Assembly (NCBI GenBank): GCA_018266555.1
Contig: JAFEAF010000001.1
Location: forward strand, 62,001 to 126,000
Direction of reading: 5' to 3'
From: Bacteroidota bacterium
Lineage (GTDB): Bacteria > Bacteroidota > Bacteroidia > Chitinophagales > Chitinophagaceae
Length of the DNA: 64,000 nt
Below are positions 28,441-35,980 of this stretch, piece after piece. The notes beneath the pieces are model-generated. The model saw only the letters and a list, made by a program, of their open reading frames with translations, was not told where the DNA came from and did no database searches. Within the stretch, counting starts at the first letter, position 1. Every line of letters begins with the position of its first letter. A program made the position numbers and the translations under genes.

Positions 28441-29088
28441 ATGAATTTTTCAAATTATTTTATACCCATACAAAAAAGGTTTACCATTTATATTTTTCCT
28501 CCTTTGCTGATCATTGCAAACTATTTTGCATTTAATTTTTTTGTATCGTTGTTTAATAAGATGGAAGGCTACCTGTCCGGGATGATTTTCTATTGGCTGT
28601 TCTTTTGCATCATACCGGTTTTGCTTTGGGTCAATAAGAGAAACAGGAAATTGCTTTTCAGAATTACTAAGATCAACTGGTGGCAAATTATTCTTCTTAT
28701 TTCCCCCATATTGTTTGCATTTGTTATTTCTCCGTTTAGAAACGGGGTAACAGCAGCGGCACCTTCAATTATTTCTTTTACATTACTCTATTCCCTGGTT
28801 AATGCAATTTGCTGTGAATATTTATGGAGAGGATTATACTTTTCCCAACACCAGACAAACATCTTTTATGCAGCCATTGTTCCTTCAGTCTGGTTTGGAA
28901 TTTGGCAATATGTTCCCTTGTCAATATACCCGGCTTCTATCGGAAATTTTTATTTTATTCTTTCCATGGCCGGGATGGGTATATGCTGGAGTGTTGTCAC
29001 TTTTTATACAAGATCTGTTTTCTGGGCAGCAATTTCACATGGGTTAGTAAGCATGTTAGGTTTTGAGGCAGTTTATTTTTTAAAATAA
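28441..29088 (+). CDS. CPBP-family-like membrane protein with altered active site
   Basis: A 215-aa polytopic membrane protein with about six hydrophobic segments. The pattern CEYLWRG (Glu126, Arg130), then SVWFGIWQYV, then AAISHGLVSM resembles the three motifs of CPBP (Rce1-type) intramembrane proteases. However, motif 1 has CE instead of EE and motif 2 has Gln/Trp where the usual His stands, so proteolysis is doubtful. It is 14 bp upstream of nrdJ and probably cotranscribed. Confidence 0.6.
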   Translation: MNFSNYFIPIQKRFTIYIFPPLLIIANYFAFNFFVSLFNKMEGYLSGMIFYWLFFCIIPVLLWVNKRNRKLLFRITKINWWQIILLISPILFAFVISPFRNGVTAAAPSIISFTLLYSLVNAICCEYLWRGLYFSQHQTNIFYAAIVPSVWFGIWQYVPLSIYPASIGNFYFILSMAGMGICWSVVTFYTRSVFWAAISHGLVSMLGFEAVYFLK

Positions 29089-29102
29089 AATTATTTTTCT
29101 TA

Positions 29103-30839
29103 ATGAATGATTTATCAGAAAATGCAATAAAAGTTCTTCAAAAGAGATACCTGAGAAAAGATCGCACCGGTAATCTTACTGAAACTCCTGATGAATTATT
29201 TCATCGTGTAGCTAAATCAATTGCTTCAGCAGAGTTATTCTGGGGTAGCCAGGAAGATGTACACAGATGGGAAAAGAAATTTTACCGGTTGATGAGTGGT
29301 TTGCTTTTTCTCCCTAACTCGCCAACACTGATGAATGCAGGTACTTCTTTACAGCAACTCAGCGCCTGCTTTGTTTTACCGGTAGAAGATAATATGGATG
29401 CAATTTTCACTACCTTGAAACAAGCTGCCATGATTCAGCAAAGTGGAGGAGGAACAGGATTTAATTTCTCACACCTGCGGCCGAAGGATGATATAGTGAC
29501 TGCAACCGGAGGTACTGCTTCAGGTCCTGTATCTTTCATGAAAATATTTGATTCAGCAACTGAACATATAAAACAAGGCGGGAAAAGGCGTGGCGCCAAT
29601 ATGGGGATTTTGAATATTGATCATCCCGATATAGAAGAATTCATTGCTTCAAAATCAAACGAAAGCTTATTGCAAAATTTCAATATTTCTGTAGGTATAA
29701 GTGATGAATTTATGAACGTTTTGGAGCAACATGAAAACTGGCATTTCATCCATCCGAATTCAAAGCAAATTTTAAAAACAATCAATGCAAAAAAACTTTG
29801 GAATTTGATATTAGAAAATGCCTGGGGCACCGGGGATCCGGGTTTGATCTTTTTAGATACTATCAACGATAAAAATCCAACCCCTGGTATAGGGAAAATT
29901 GAATCTACAAACCCTTGCGGGGAAGTTCCATTATTGCCCTTTGAAAGTTGTAACCTCGGCTCTATCAATCTTTCAAAATTAGTGAAACAAAAAACTATTG
30001 ATTGGAAGCTGCTTGAACAAATAGTCAATACTGCTACCCGGTTTCTGGATAATGTAATTGAAATGAATCAGTATAACATTCCTGAAATTAAAACGATGGT
30101 AACAGGTAACCGTAAAATCGGACTTGGGGTAATGGGTTGGGCTGAGTTATTAATCCGGTTAGAAATTCCGTATGATTCTGAAAAGGCAGTAATGCTTGCA
30201 GGACAGTTGATGGCGTTTATTAATCAAAAAAGTAAAGAAGCCTCAATGCAATTAGCAACAAAAAGAGGAAGCTTTCCCAATTGGATTAAAAGCATTTATT
30301 ACCCGGATACCCCTATCCGGAATGCTACAGTAACCAGCATAGCACCTACAGGAACGATATCCATAGTTGCAGATACCTCCGCTTCCATTGAGCCCTTGTT
30401 TGGTTTGGCATATCAGCGGCATCATGTATTGAATGATGAGAGTCTTCTTTCTGTTCATACTTTTTTTATTGACTATTTGAAAAAAAATAATCTCTATTCA
30501 AAAAAGATTCTTGAGCAGGTGATGAGAGAAGGCGTCATAACTCATGTCAAAGAATTACCTCAAAAGATTAAAGACATTTTTAAAACTGCTTTGGATATTT
30601 CTCCCATCTGGCATTTGAGGCACCAGGTTGCATTTCAAAGACACACAGATAATGCTGTTTCGAAAACAATCAACCTGCCGGAAACTGCTACCATAAATGA
30701 TGTCAATAAGATCTACCGGCAGGCATGGAAGCTGAAGTTAAAAGGAATTACCATTTTCAGATACAATTCGAAAAAACGTTCCACAATGGAGACCGGTATC
30801 CGGTCAGGTATAAAAACATGCAAAGTTTGTATTGAATAG
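29103..30839 (+). CDS. nrdJ: Adenosylcobalamin-dependent (class II) ribonucleotide reductase
   Basis: Class II RNR reduces ribonucleotides with a radical from B12, independently of oxygen. The 578-aa protein starts at the catalytic core with no ATP-cone. It shows NSPTLMNAGTSLQQLSACFVLPVEDN (first redox Cys), QSGGGTGFNFSHLRP, the active-site triad NPCGE (Asn270, Cys272, Glu274), FESCNLGSINLSK with the second Cys, and SIAPTGTISIVADTSASIEP. It ends in TCKVCIE, a C-terminal Cys pair (573, 576) that would be re-reduced by thioredoxin. It is shorter than many NrdJ proteins, which carry longer C-terminal extensions. Confidence 0.93.
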   Translation: MNDLSENAIKVLQKRYLRKDRTGNLTETPDELFHRVAKSIASAELFWGSQEDVHRWEKKFYRLMSGLLFLPNSPTLMNAGTSLQQLSACFVLPVEDNMDAIFTTLKQAAMIQQSGGGTGFNFSHLRPKDDIVTATGGTASGPVSFMKIFDSATEHIKQGGKRRGANMGILNIDHPDIEEFIASKSNESLLQNFNISVGISDEFMNVLEQHENWHFIHPNSKQILKTINAKKLWNLILENAWGTGDPGLIFLDTINDKNPTPGIGKIESTNPCGEVPLLPFESCNLGSINLSKLVKQKTIDWKLLEQIVNTATRFLDNVIEMNQYNIPEIKTMVTGNRKIGLGVMGWAELLIRLEIPYDSEKAVMLAGQLMAFINQKSKEASMQLATKRGSFPNWIKSIYYPDTPIRNATVTSIAPTGTISIVADTSASIEPLFGLAYQRHHVLNDESLLSVHTFFIDYLKKNNLYSKKILEQVMREGVITHVKELPQKIKDIFKTALDISPIWHLRHQVAFQRHTDNAVSKTINLPETATINDVNKIYRQAWKLKLKGITIFRYNSKKRSTMETGIRSGIKTCKVCIE

Positions 30840-30861
30840 CAAAACCTCAATTTGTGAAAAT

Positions 30862-31467
30862 ATGATAAAAAAATTCTTACTCATATGCGGTATATTATCT
30901 TCTGTCTGGTATATTATAATAAATGTTATTGTACCCATTGAGTACGACGGGTATAATATAATTACGCAGACGGTAAGCGAATTATCAGCGATTCATGCAC
31001 CAACAAGAACACTCTGGATTTATTTAGGAATTCCATATCCATTGTTATTTGCTGCATTCGGATGGGGAGTTTTGAAATCTGCAGCAGAAAGCCGCTCCCT
31101 TCGTCTAGCAGGAATATTAATTATTGTTTATGCAGTTGTCACCAGTTACTGGCCACCTATGCAAATGCGGGGAAATAAAATGGCATTGACTGATATCCTG
31201 CATATCGTTTGGGGTAGTATAACAGTTGTCCTTATGATAATCATAATGATTAGTGGCGCTTTAGCTTTTAAAAAGCCTTTCCGTCCTTATACATTCTTTT
31301 CAATTATTTTATTTATTGTATTCGGTGTTTTAGTAGGGATAGAAGCTCCAAACATTGCATCAAATCAATCAACACCTCTGATTGGAGTTTGGGAGCGAAT
31401 TGAGATTTTCATTTTTATATTATGGATTGCTATATTCGCTGTTTATCTCCTGAAAAAAACAAAATGA
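30862..31467 (+). CDS. DUF998 membrane protein
   Basis: About 201 aa with six predicted membrane segments. The run of loops TQTVSELSAIHAPTRTLWI and SYWPPMQMRG fits the DUF998 family, whose function is unknown. The open frame begins at a TTG overlapping the end of nrdJ, but the ATG at 30862 gives the natural hydrophobic start MIKKFLLICGILSSVWYIII. It lies 22 bp after nrdJ, probably in the same transcript. Confidence 0.75.
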   Translation: MIKKFLLICGILSSVWYIIINVIVPIEYDGYNIITQTVSELSAIHAPTRTLWIYLGIPYPLLFAAFGWGVLKSAAESRSLRLAGILIIVYAVVTSYWPPMQMRGNKMALTDILHIVWGSITVVLMIIIMISGALAFKKPFRPYTFFSIILFIVFGVLVGIEAPNIASNQSTPLIGVWERIEIFIFILWIAIFAVYLLKKTK

Positions 31468-31575
31468 GAGTTTAAGGCCATGTGAAAAATACATGATACA
31501 CGATACGGAGGTTATAAGAATCTGGATTCATACTACATTGCATATTTAGTTTAAATATGTATCTTTTTATTAATA

Positions 31576-32607
31576 ATGGATACACTCACTCATATAGCAC
31601 TTGGTGCCTGCGTTGGCGAAGTATTACTCGGTAAAAAACTGGGGAAAAAAGCATTGTTGATTGGTGCTTTTGCAAACAGCATTCCTGATTTTGATTTTGT
31701 GACAGCTTTCTGGATGAGTATTGACCGGAGCTTGCTGGCACACCGGGGAATTACCCATTCGTTTTTATTTGCTGTATTAATTGCTCTTTTATTAAGCTAT
31801 TTGTTTTTTCGATGGTTTAACCGCTTACATATTTCCATTAAAACATGGATCATCTTTTTTATGATGGAAATATTTCTTCATTTATTTATTGATGCATTTA
31901 ATAATTATGGGGTTGGCTGGCTGGAACCATTTAGTAATATCAGAATCTCGTTCAATACAATTTTTGTTATAGATCCTTTTTATTCTGTTTGGCCTGGTGT
32001 CGCCCTGGTATTTTTAATGATATTAAAAAAAGATCATCCAAAAAGAAAATTATGGCCGGAATTTGGTTTAGGTATCAGCTCCCTGTATTTAATGTATTGC
32101 GTGGTGAATAAATTCAAGACGGATTCAGATATCAGGGATATGCTGAAAACCCAGCAGATTTCATACACAGATTATTTGACCACACCAACACCATTAAATA
32201 ACTGGCTTTGGTATATAGCTGCCGGAGATAAAAACGGATATTATATCGGGTATTATTCTGTTTTTGACAGGCAGAAAAAAATTGCACTGCACTATTATCC
32301 TAAAAATGATTCTTTGCTGAACCCCGTTCGTGATCATAAAGAAGTACAGCGGTTAATACAATTTTCAAGGGGGTTTTATACAGTGGAACATTGGCACGAT
32401 ACACTTGTATTCAATGATCTCCGCTTTGAGCAAATAGTTGGATGGTATCAACCTGAAATAAAAAATACTTTACCATCGGGCAGGTTTGCCTTTCATTATT
32501 TTCTCCAACACAAAAGCGGGAATGATTTTGTCGTTCAAAGAGGAAGATTTGCTGGCTGGAACCTGGAAACAACCAAAGCACTGATTAAAAGAATTGAAGG
32601 AAATTAA
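31576..32607 (+). CDS. YdjM/DUF457-type membrane metal-dependent hydrolase
   Basis: A 343-aa inner-membrane protein. The N-terminus MDTLTHIALGACVGEVLLG and the motifs IPDFDFV and LLAHRGITHSFLFA match the LexA-regulated YdjM/DUF457 family, with conserved His and Asp residues that probably bind metal. Four or five membrane segments occupy about 40-190, followed by a soluble C-terminal domain at about 195-343. The substrate is unknown. It stands alone between DUF998 and convergent cls-like. Confidence 0.85.
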   Translation: MDTLTHIALGACVGEVLLGKKLGKKALLIGAFANSIPDFDFVTAFWMSIDRSLLAHRGITHSFLFAVLIALLLSYLFFRWFNRLHISIKTWIIFFMMEIFLHLFIDAFNNYGVGWLEPFSNIRISFNTIFVIDPFYSVWPGVALVFLMILKKDHPKRKLWPEFGLGISSLYLMYCVVNKFKTDSDIRDMLKTQQISYTDYLTTPTPLNNWLWYIAAGDKNGYYIGYYSVFDRQKKIALHYYPKNDSLLNPVRDHKEVQRLIQFSRGFYTVEHWHDTLVFNDLRFEQIVGWYQPEIKNTLPSGRFAFHYFLQHKSGNDFVVQRGRFAGWNLETTKALIKRIEGN

Positions 32608-32616
32608 TTTTCTGAA

Positions 32617-33801
32617 TTAGTTTTTTTCCCGGAAATAGAAAGTAAATAAATAAAAACCGAGTTTTATTATTTGATAAGAACTCCAGCGGATCAGGCGTTT
32701 GATTATTGTAGTGGATTTAAAAAGACGTTCTTCAGTTATTTCCAAACTGCTTTCCTGGATGATATGTGTCAAAGCTTCATTTACTTTTGAAGCAAATGCC
32801 CGGTTGAAAACGTCCAGGTTTAATTCAATACTGGCATAAGCACTGATGTTATTAACATTGTAAGATCCAAGTGTAAGCCATTCATTATCACAAACAGCAA
32901 CTTTACCATGCAATACAGTTGCCTGGTATTCAAATATTCTAATTTTATTCCGAAGCATCCAATCATAAATGTATCGCTCCGCATATTTTGCCAGCATGAC
33001 ATCAGATAATCCTGCCAGAACCAGGTTTATCTGAACGCCTCGTTTAAGAGCCTGTAAAATACTTTTTCGCATAGTCCTGCCTGGTAAAAAATAGCTACAA
33101 AGTATTGTGATCTCTGTGTGAGCGGTTTTCAACATTTCAATATAGCTGCGGGAAATTTCGTTTTTTCTACGTACCCAGTCATTGCGGCGCATGCGCACCA
33201 TACTTTTATCTTCCTCCTGAAAATCGAATTGTAACTCTTTCTCTTCACAGGGCGTGATGCCCATTCTCTGTGGAAACCCATTCCATGTTTTCCAGCATAG
33301 TACACATAACTGTTTTGCAATTTCTCCTTCTGCATACAGGGCGAAATCCAGCCAGGCCGGGTGCCCGGGCATATCATTATAACGATCAGAAATATTCAAT
33401 CCTCCTACCAATGCGTGACGGGTATCTGCCACCATCACTTTGTGATGTAACCGCCTGCCAAAATAAAAATATTTACTTCGGAATATAGTTTCAAAAAAAC
33501 GGAAATGAACTCCCCCGGCACGAAGATCATCAATAAATTTTTGAGACATCACCTGCGATGCATATCCATCAGCCAGAAGATATACCTGCACCTTTCTTTG
33601 CACAGCGGCTTTTAATGCATCGGCTACTTTTTTACCGGTTTCATCATCATCATAAATATAAACCTGGAGATGTATGCTTTCTTTAGCCTGGTTGATCAAT
33701 TGCAATATCAAATTAAAATATTCTTCGCCGCCACGAACAAGTTCGACTTTATTATTTGTCGTATAATTCTGAAAGTTTGGTTCTGGTTTGCCGGCAGACA
33801 T
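32617..33801 (-). CDS. Phospholipase D-family cardiolipin synthase-like protein
   Basis: A 394-aa protein with two HKD motifs, HHKVMVAD (about residue 122) and HGKVAVCD (about 305), each followed by a Gly-Gly or Gly-Ser pair, as in bacterial cardiolipin synthases of the ClsB type that join two phosphatidyl lipids. No N-terminal membrane helices are seen, unlike ClsA. An Fnr-like box (33874) lies 72 nt upstream, so it may belong to the neighbouring regulon. Another PLD activity cannot be excluded. Confidence 0.85.
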   Translation of the reverse strand: MSAGKPEPNFQNYTTNNKVELVRGGEEYFNLILQLINQAKESIHLQVYIYDDDETGKKVADALKAAVQRKVQVYLLADGYASQVMSQKFIDDLRAGGVHFRFFETIFRSKYFYFGRRLHHKVMVADTRHALVGGLNISDRYNDMPGHPAWLDFALYAEGEIAKQLCVLCWKTWNGFPQRMGITPCEEKELQFDFQEEDKSMVRMRRNDWVRRKNEISRSYIEMLKTAHTEITILCSYFLPGRTMRKSILQALKRGVQINLVLAGLSDVMLAKYAERYIYDWMLRNKIRIFEYQATVLHGKVAVCDNEWLTLGSYNVNNISAYASIELNLDVFNRAFASKVNEALTHIIQESSLEITEERLFKSTTIIKRLIRWSSYQIIKLGFYLFTFYFREKN

Positions 33802-33873
33802 ACTGGTGCAAATTTATCAGCATTTTCAATATTAAGAATTAACCCGATTAAAAAGTATGATATCTTGTGTCTC

Positions 33874-33885
33874 TGAAATAGATCA
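33874..33885 (-). promoter_or_regulatory. Fnr-like box TGA-N6-TCA upstream of the cls-like gene
   Basis: TGAAATAGATCA, 72 nt before the minus-strand start. On that strand TACTTTTT (33850-33857) fits the -7 element at 7 of 8 positions, 26 bp from the box centre. The rest of the 350-bp gap (33802-34151) holds only this box and the one at 34072. Confidence 0.6.
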
Positions 33886-34071
33886 TGATCCTTTTTGCTG
33901 AATCCGGACATTTTCAGATAAAGCATTTATAAAATCAATCAATTCAATGAAGAGCTAAAGAAATTATTCCAATGTAATATTGTTCTTAAACAATACATGA
34001 TTTCAGGTGCAGCTATTCTCAGCTAAACCCTGTACTGAAATGCCCGTTGTCAAAGTTATTTTAACAGAAGC

Positions 34072-34083
34072 TGATCTGCATCA
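34072..34083 (+). promoter_or_regulatory. Fnr-like box upstream of the PPOX flavoprotein
   Basis: TGATCTGCATCA, 68 nt before the start codon. TATTTCTG at 34109-34116 fits TAnnTTTG at 7 of 8 positions, with its centre 35 bp from the box centre, as expected for an activator at about -41. Confidence 0.75.
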
Positions 34084-34151
34084 TTCCGGTTATTGAGAGG
34101 TGTCAACATATTTCTGAAAAATTGTTTTTTATTTCGTAAAAAATCAAGGTT

Positions 34152-34622
34152 ATGTTTGGTGAATTAAAACCGCAGGAAATTGAATCTGTTCTTAAGAATC
34201 AAATTATCGGAAGGTTAGCTTGTTATTCTGATGGGCAAGTTTATGTAGTACCGATTAGTTTTGCTTATGACGGAACATATATTTATGCTCATGCATTGGA
34301 AGGTATGAAAATTCAAATGATGAGAAAAAATCCGAAAATTTGTTTTCAAACGGATAATATGGTAAATATGGCCAACTGGCAAAGTGTTGTGCTGTGGGGA
34401 GACTATGAAGAATTGACGTCTGAAAAGGAAAGGGATCAGGCACTCAAAATCTTAATGAACCGGGTGTTGCCGGTCATCAGCAGCGAAACAACACATTTGT
34501 CTCCTTGCTGGCCATTTCCGCCGGAAGATACGGAGCAAATATATGGTGTTGTTTTTCGTATTAAAGTGGATAAAAAGACAGGCCGGTTTGAAAAAAGCTC
34601 TGTAGGAATAGGCTTTGCTTAA
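34152..34622 (+). CDS. Pyridoxamine 5'-phosphate oxidase-like FMN-binding protein
   Basis: A 156-aa split-barrel flavoprotein of the PPOX superfamily. The order IGRLACYSDGQVYVVPISFAYDGTYIYAHALEGMKIQMMRKNPKICFQTD, then SVVLWGDYEEL, is characteristic of the nitroimidazole-reductase/PPOX-like group that binds FMN or a related cofactor. Such proteins often accompany Usp and Hsp20 genes in anaerobic-stress regulons. The reaction is unknown. A good Fnr-like box and -7 element precede it. Confidence 0.85.
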   Translation: MFGELKPQEIESVLKNQIIGRLACYSDGQVYVVPISFAYDGTYIYAHALEGMKIQMMRKNPKICFQTDNMVNMANWQSVVLWGDYEELTSEKERDQALKILMNRVLPVISSETTHLSPCWPFPPEDTEQIYGVVFRIKVDKKTGRFEKSSVGIGFA

Positions 34623-35028
34623 TGAGTCACTCTCTTTTTTGGTTGTATGAAATGAGTCCTAAAATTTTCGAGCTAATATACCAACGGGCAATGAAAATTT
34701 TATGGCGAATTCCATGTGACAAATAAAATAATAAAAAATATACACATGAAAATGTTTCAAAGAAATAAATAATCCGGCCGGAGATTGTTTTTTATGAGCC
34801 TGTTATATGCAATTTAGAAACTAACCTTTCAGGTCAGATAGTACAAATGAAACAAGAATAATTTCTAATTAATTTAAGAATGTAAATTGGCTGGTACGGG
34901 ATTTTAAATTTTTATCAGAGAATCATTTTAAGATTTAGAATCATAGAAGGAGATGACAATGATCATTTTCCGGAATGGGAGATGAAAATAAATTTGCTCT
35001 GACGTTTTAAGTCATCAGGTAAAAAAGT
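34623..35028. other. Gene-free stretch with an Fnr-like promoter
   Basis: Many stop codons in all frames and no recognisable remnant. The only clear signals are the box at 34954, the -7 element at 34989 and a TGAC/GTCA half-palindrome at 35002-35016. Confidence 0.6.
34954..34996 (+). promoter_or_regulatory. Fnr-like box with perfect -7 element (59-aa gene operon)
   Basis: TGACAATGATCA (34954-34965) lies 63 nt before the ATG at 35029. TAAATTTG (34989-34996) matches the Bacteroidota -7 consensus TAnnTTTG exactly, centred 33 bp from the box centre. Confidence 0.8.
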
Positions 35029-35208
35029 ATGAAAACCGGATCAACAATACAATCGTATCATGAAACGATACAGCATGGTGCCATAGCTGTATGGTTAATG
35101 ACTATGCTTTTATTTGCCACTGGCTTTCAACGAATCAAAGAAATAATAGCTTTTTTGCTGATGAAGTTGTATGAGTTGTTTATTCAAAGGAATGCACTTA
35201 AAATATGA
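35029..35208 (+). CDS. Small protein (59 aa), unknown, coupled to the next gene
   Basis: The product begins MKTGSTIQSYHETIQHGAIA and continues with a hydrophobic stretch (VWLMTMLLFATGFQ) and a second amphipathic helix (IKEIIAFLLMKLYELF) before a short basic tail, so it may associate with the membrane. Support for reality: its TGA overlaps the ATG of the next gene (ATGA, 35205-35208), and it follows an Fnr-like box with a perfect -7 element. No family recognised. Confidence 0.6.
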   Translation: MKTGSTIQSYHETIQHGAIAVWLMTMLLFATGFQRIKEIIAFLLMKLYELFIQRNALKI

Positions 35209-35615
35209 TAATACAGGTAAATAGTAAAAAAACAATAGCTGATTTCCGGAACGAATTTTCCGGAGTTTATCCTTTTTTGAATCTTGAATTTTATGATACA
35301 CCTCACCAGTTTGCAGAAATCTCATCATATAAAGACCAATTACCACATGATAAAACAATTCATGACATATGTAAAACTTCTGAACAAGGAAACCTGGAAA
35401 TACAGCCTTGGTTTAAAACAGGGAAAGTGGAAAATGAATTTAAAAGAATATTTGGATTGAATGTTCAGATTTTCCGCCGTCAGGGTGATACATGGATTCA
35501 GACTGCAGGAACAGATGAACTTACCCTGGAAGAGCAAAATGAGATGGGACGGTATGCTACAGAAAATATACTTCAAGGAATTAATCGTTCCATTGAAAAT
35601 GAAAAACCGATATAA
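35205..35615 (+). CDS. Conserved hypothetical protein (136 aa)
   Basis: A soluble acidic protein beginning MIIQVNSKKTIADFRNEFSG. It has an internal block LEIQPWFKTGKVENEFKRIFGLNVQIFRRQGDTWIQT and then TDELTLEEQNEMGRYA. I recall similar unnamed proteins in Bacteroidota near thioredoxin and stress genes, but no function is known to me. It overlaps the 59-aa gene by 4 bp and is followed 9 bp later by thioredoxin, so the three are one operon. Confidence 0.7.
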   Translation: MIIQVNSKKTIADFRNEFSGVYPFLNLEFYDTPHQFAEISSYKDQLPHDKTIHDICKTSEQGNLEIQPWFKTGKVENEFKRIFGLNVQIFRRQGDTWIQTAGTDELTLEEQNEMGRYATENILQGINRSIENEKPI

Positions 35616-35624
35616 GAAATTACT

Positions 35625-35924
35625 ATGAATACACTTGAGGCATATATAAAGAGTGACAAACCCTTAATTGTTGATTTTTCTGCTGATTGGTGTCAACCCT
35701 GCAAATTAATGGAACCTGTTCTTCGTGAGGTAAAAGAAAAAGTTGGTGACAGGGCTCTTGTAATAAAAATGGATATTGATAAATGCCCCGAGTGTGTAAG
35801 CTCTTATAATATTCGTGCAGTTCCTACGCTTATTATTTTCAAAGACGGTGAAATATTGTGGCGGAAAAGCGGTGTTGTTCCGGCACATGAAATATTACAA
35901 CAACTGAATGTACATATCAGTTGA
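35625..35924 (+). CDS. Thioredoxin
   Basis: A 99-aa classical thioredoxin fold with the active site DWCQPCK (Cys23, Cys26; the usual WCGPC has Gln in place of Gly) and the cis-Pro loop RAVPTLIIFKDGE. It reduces disulfides in the cytoplasm. It is the third gene of the 35029 operon; a thioredoxin under the same Fnr-like control as the other stress genes could serve re-reduction of enzymes such as the class II RNR, but that is inference. Confidence 0.92.
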   Translation: MNTLEAYIKSDKPLIVDFSADWCQPCKLMEPVLREVKEKVGDRALVIKMDIDKCPECVSSYNIRAVPTLIIFKDGEILWRKSGVVPAHEILQQLNVHIS

Positions 35925-35980
35925 ATCTGAGATCCGGCTCTTCAATCTTGATTATTTGTTATTGAAAATCCCTAATCATA

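Noticed and set aside
35002-35016. TGACGTTTTAAGTCA palindrome as a box
   Set aside because: The spacer is 9 bp, unlike all the others; it lies downstream of the predicted -7 element, so it cannot be the activator site.
35110-35358. 82-codon minus-strand open frame
   Set aside because: Overlaps both the 59-aa and 136-aa genes on the opposite strand, which have better operon evidence.
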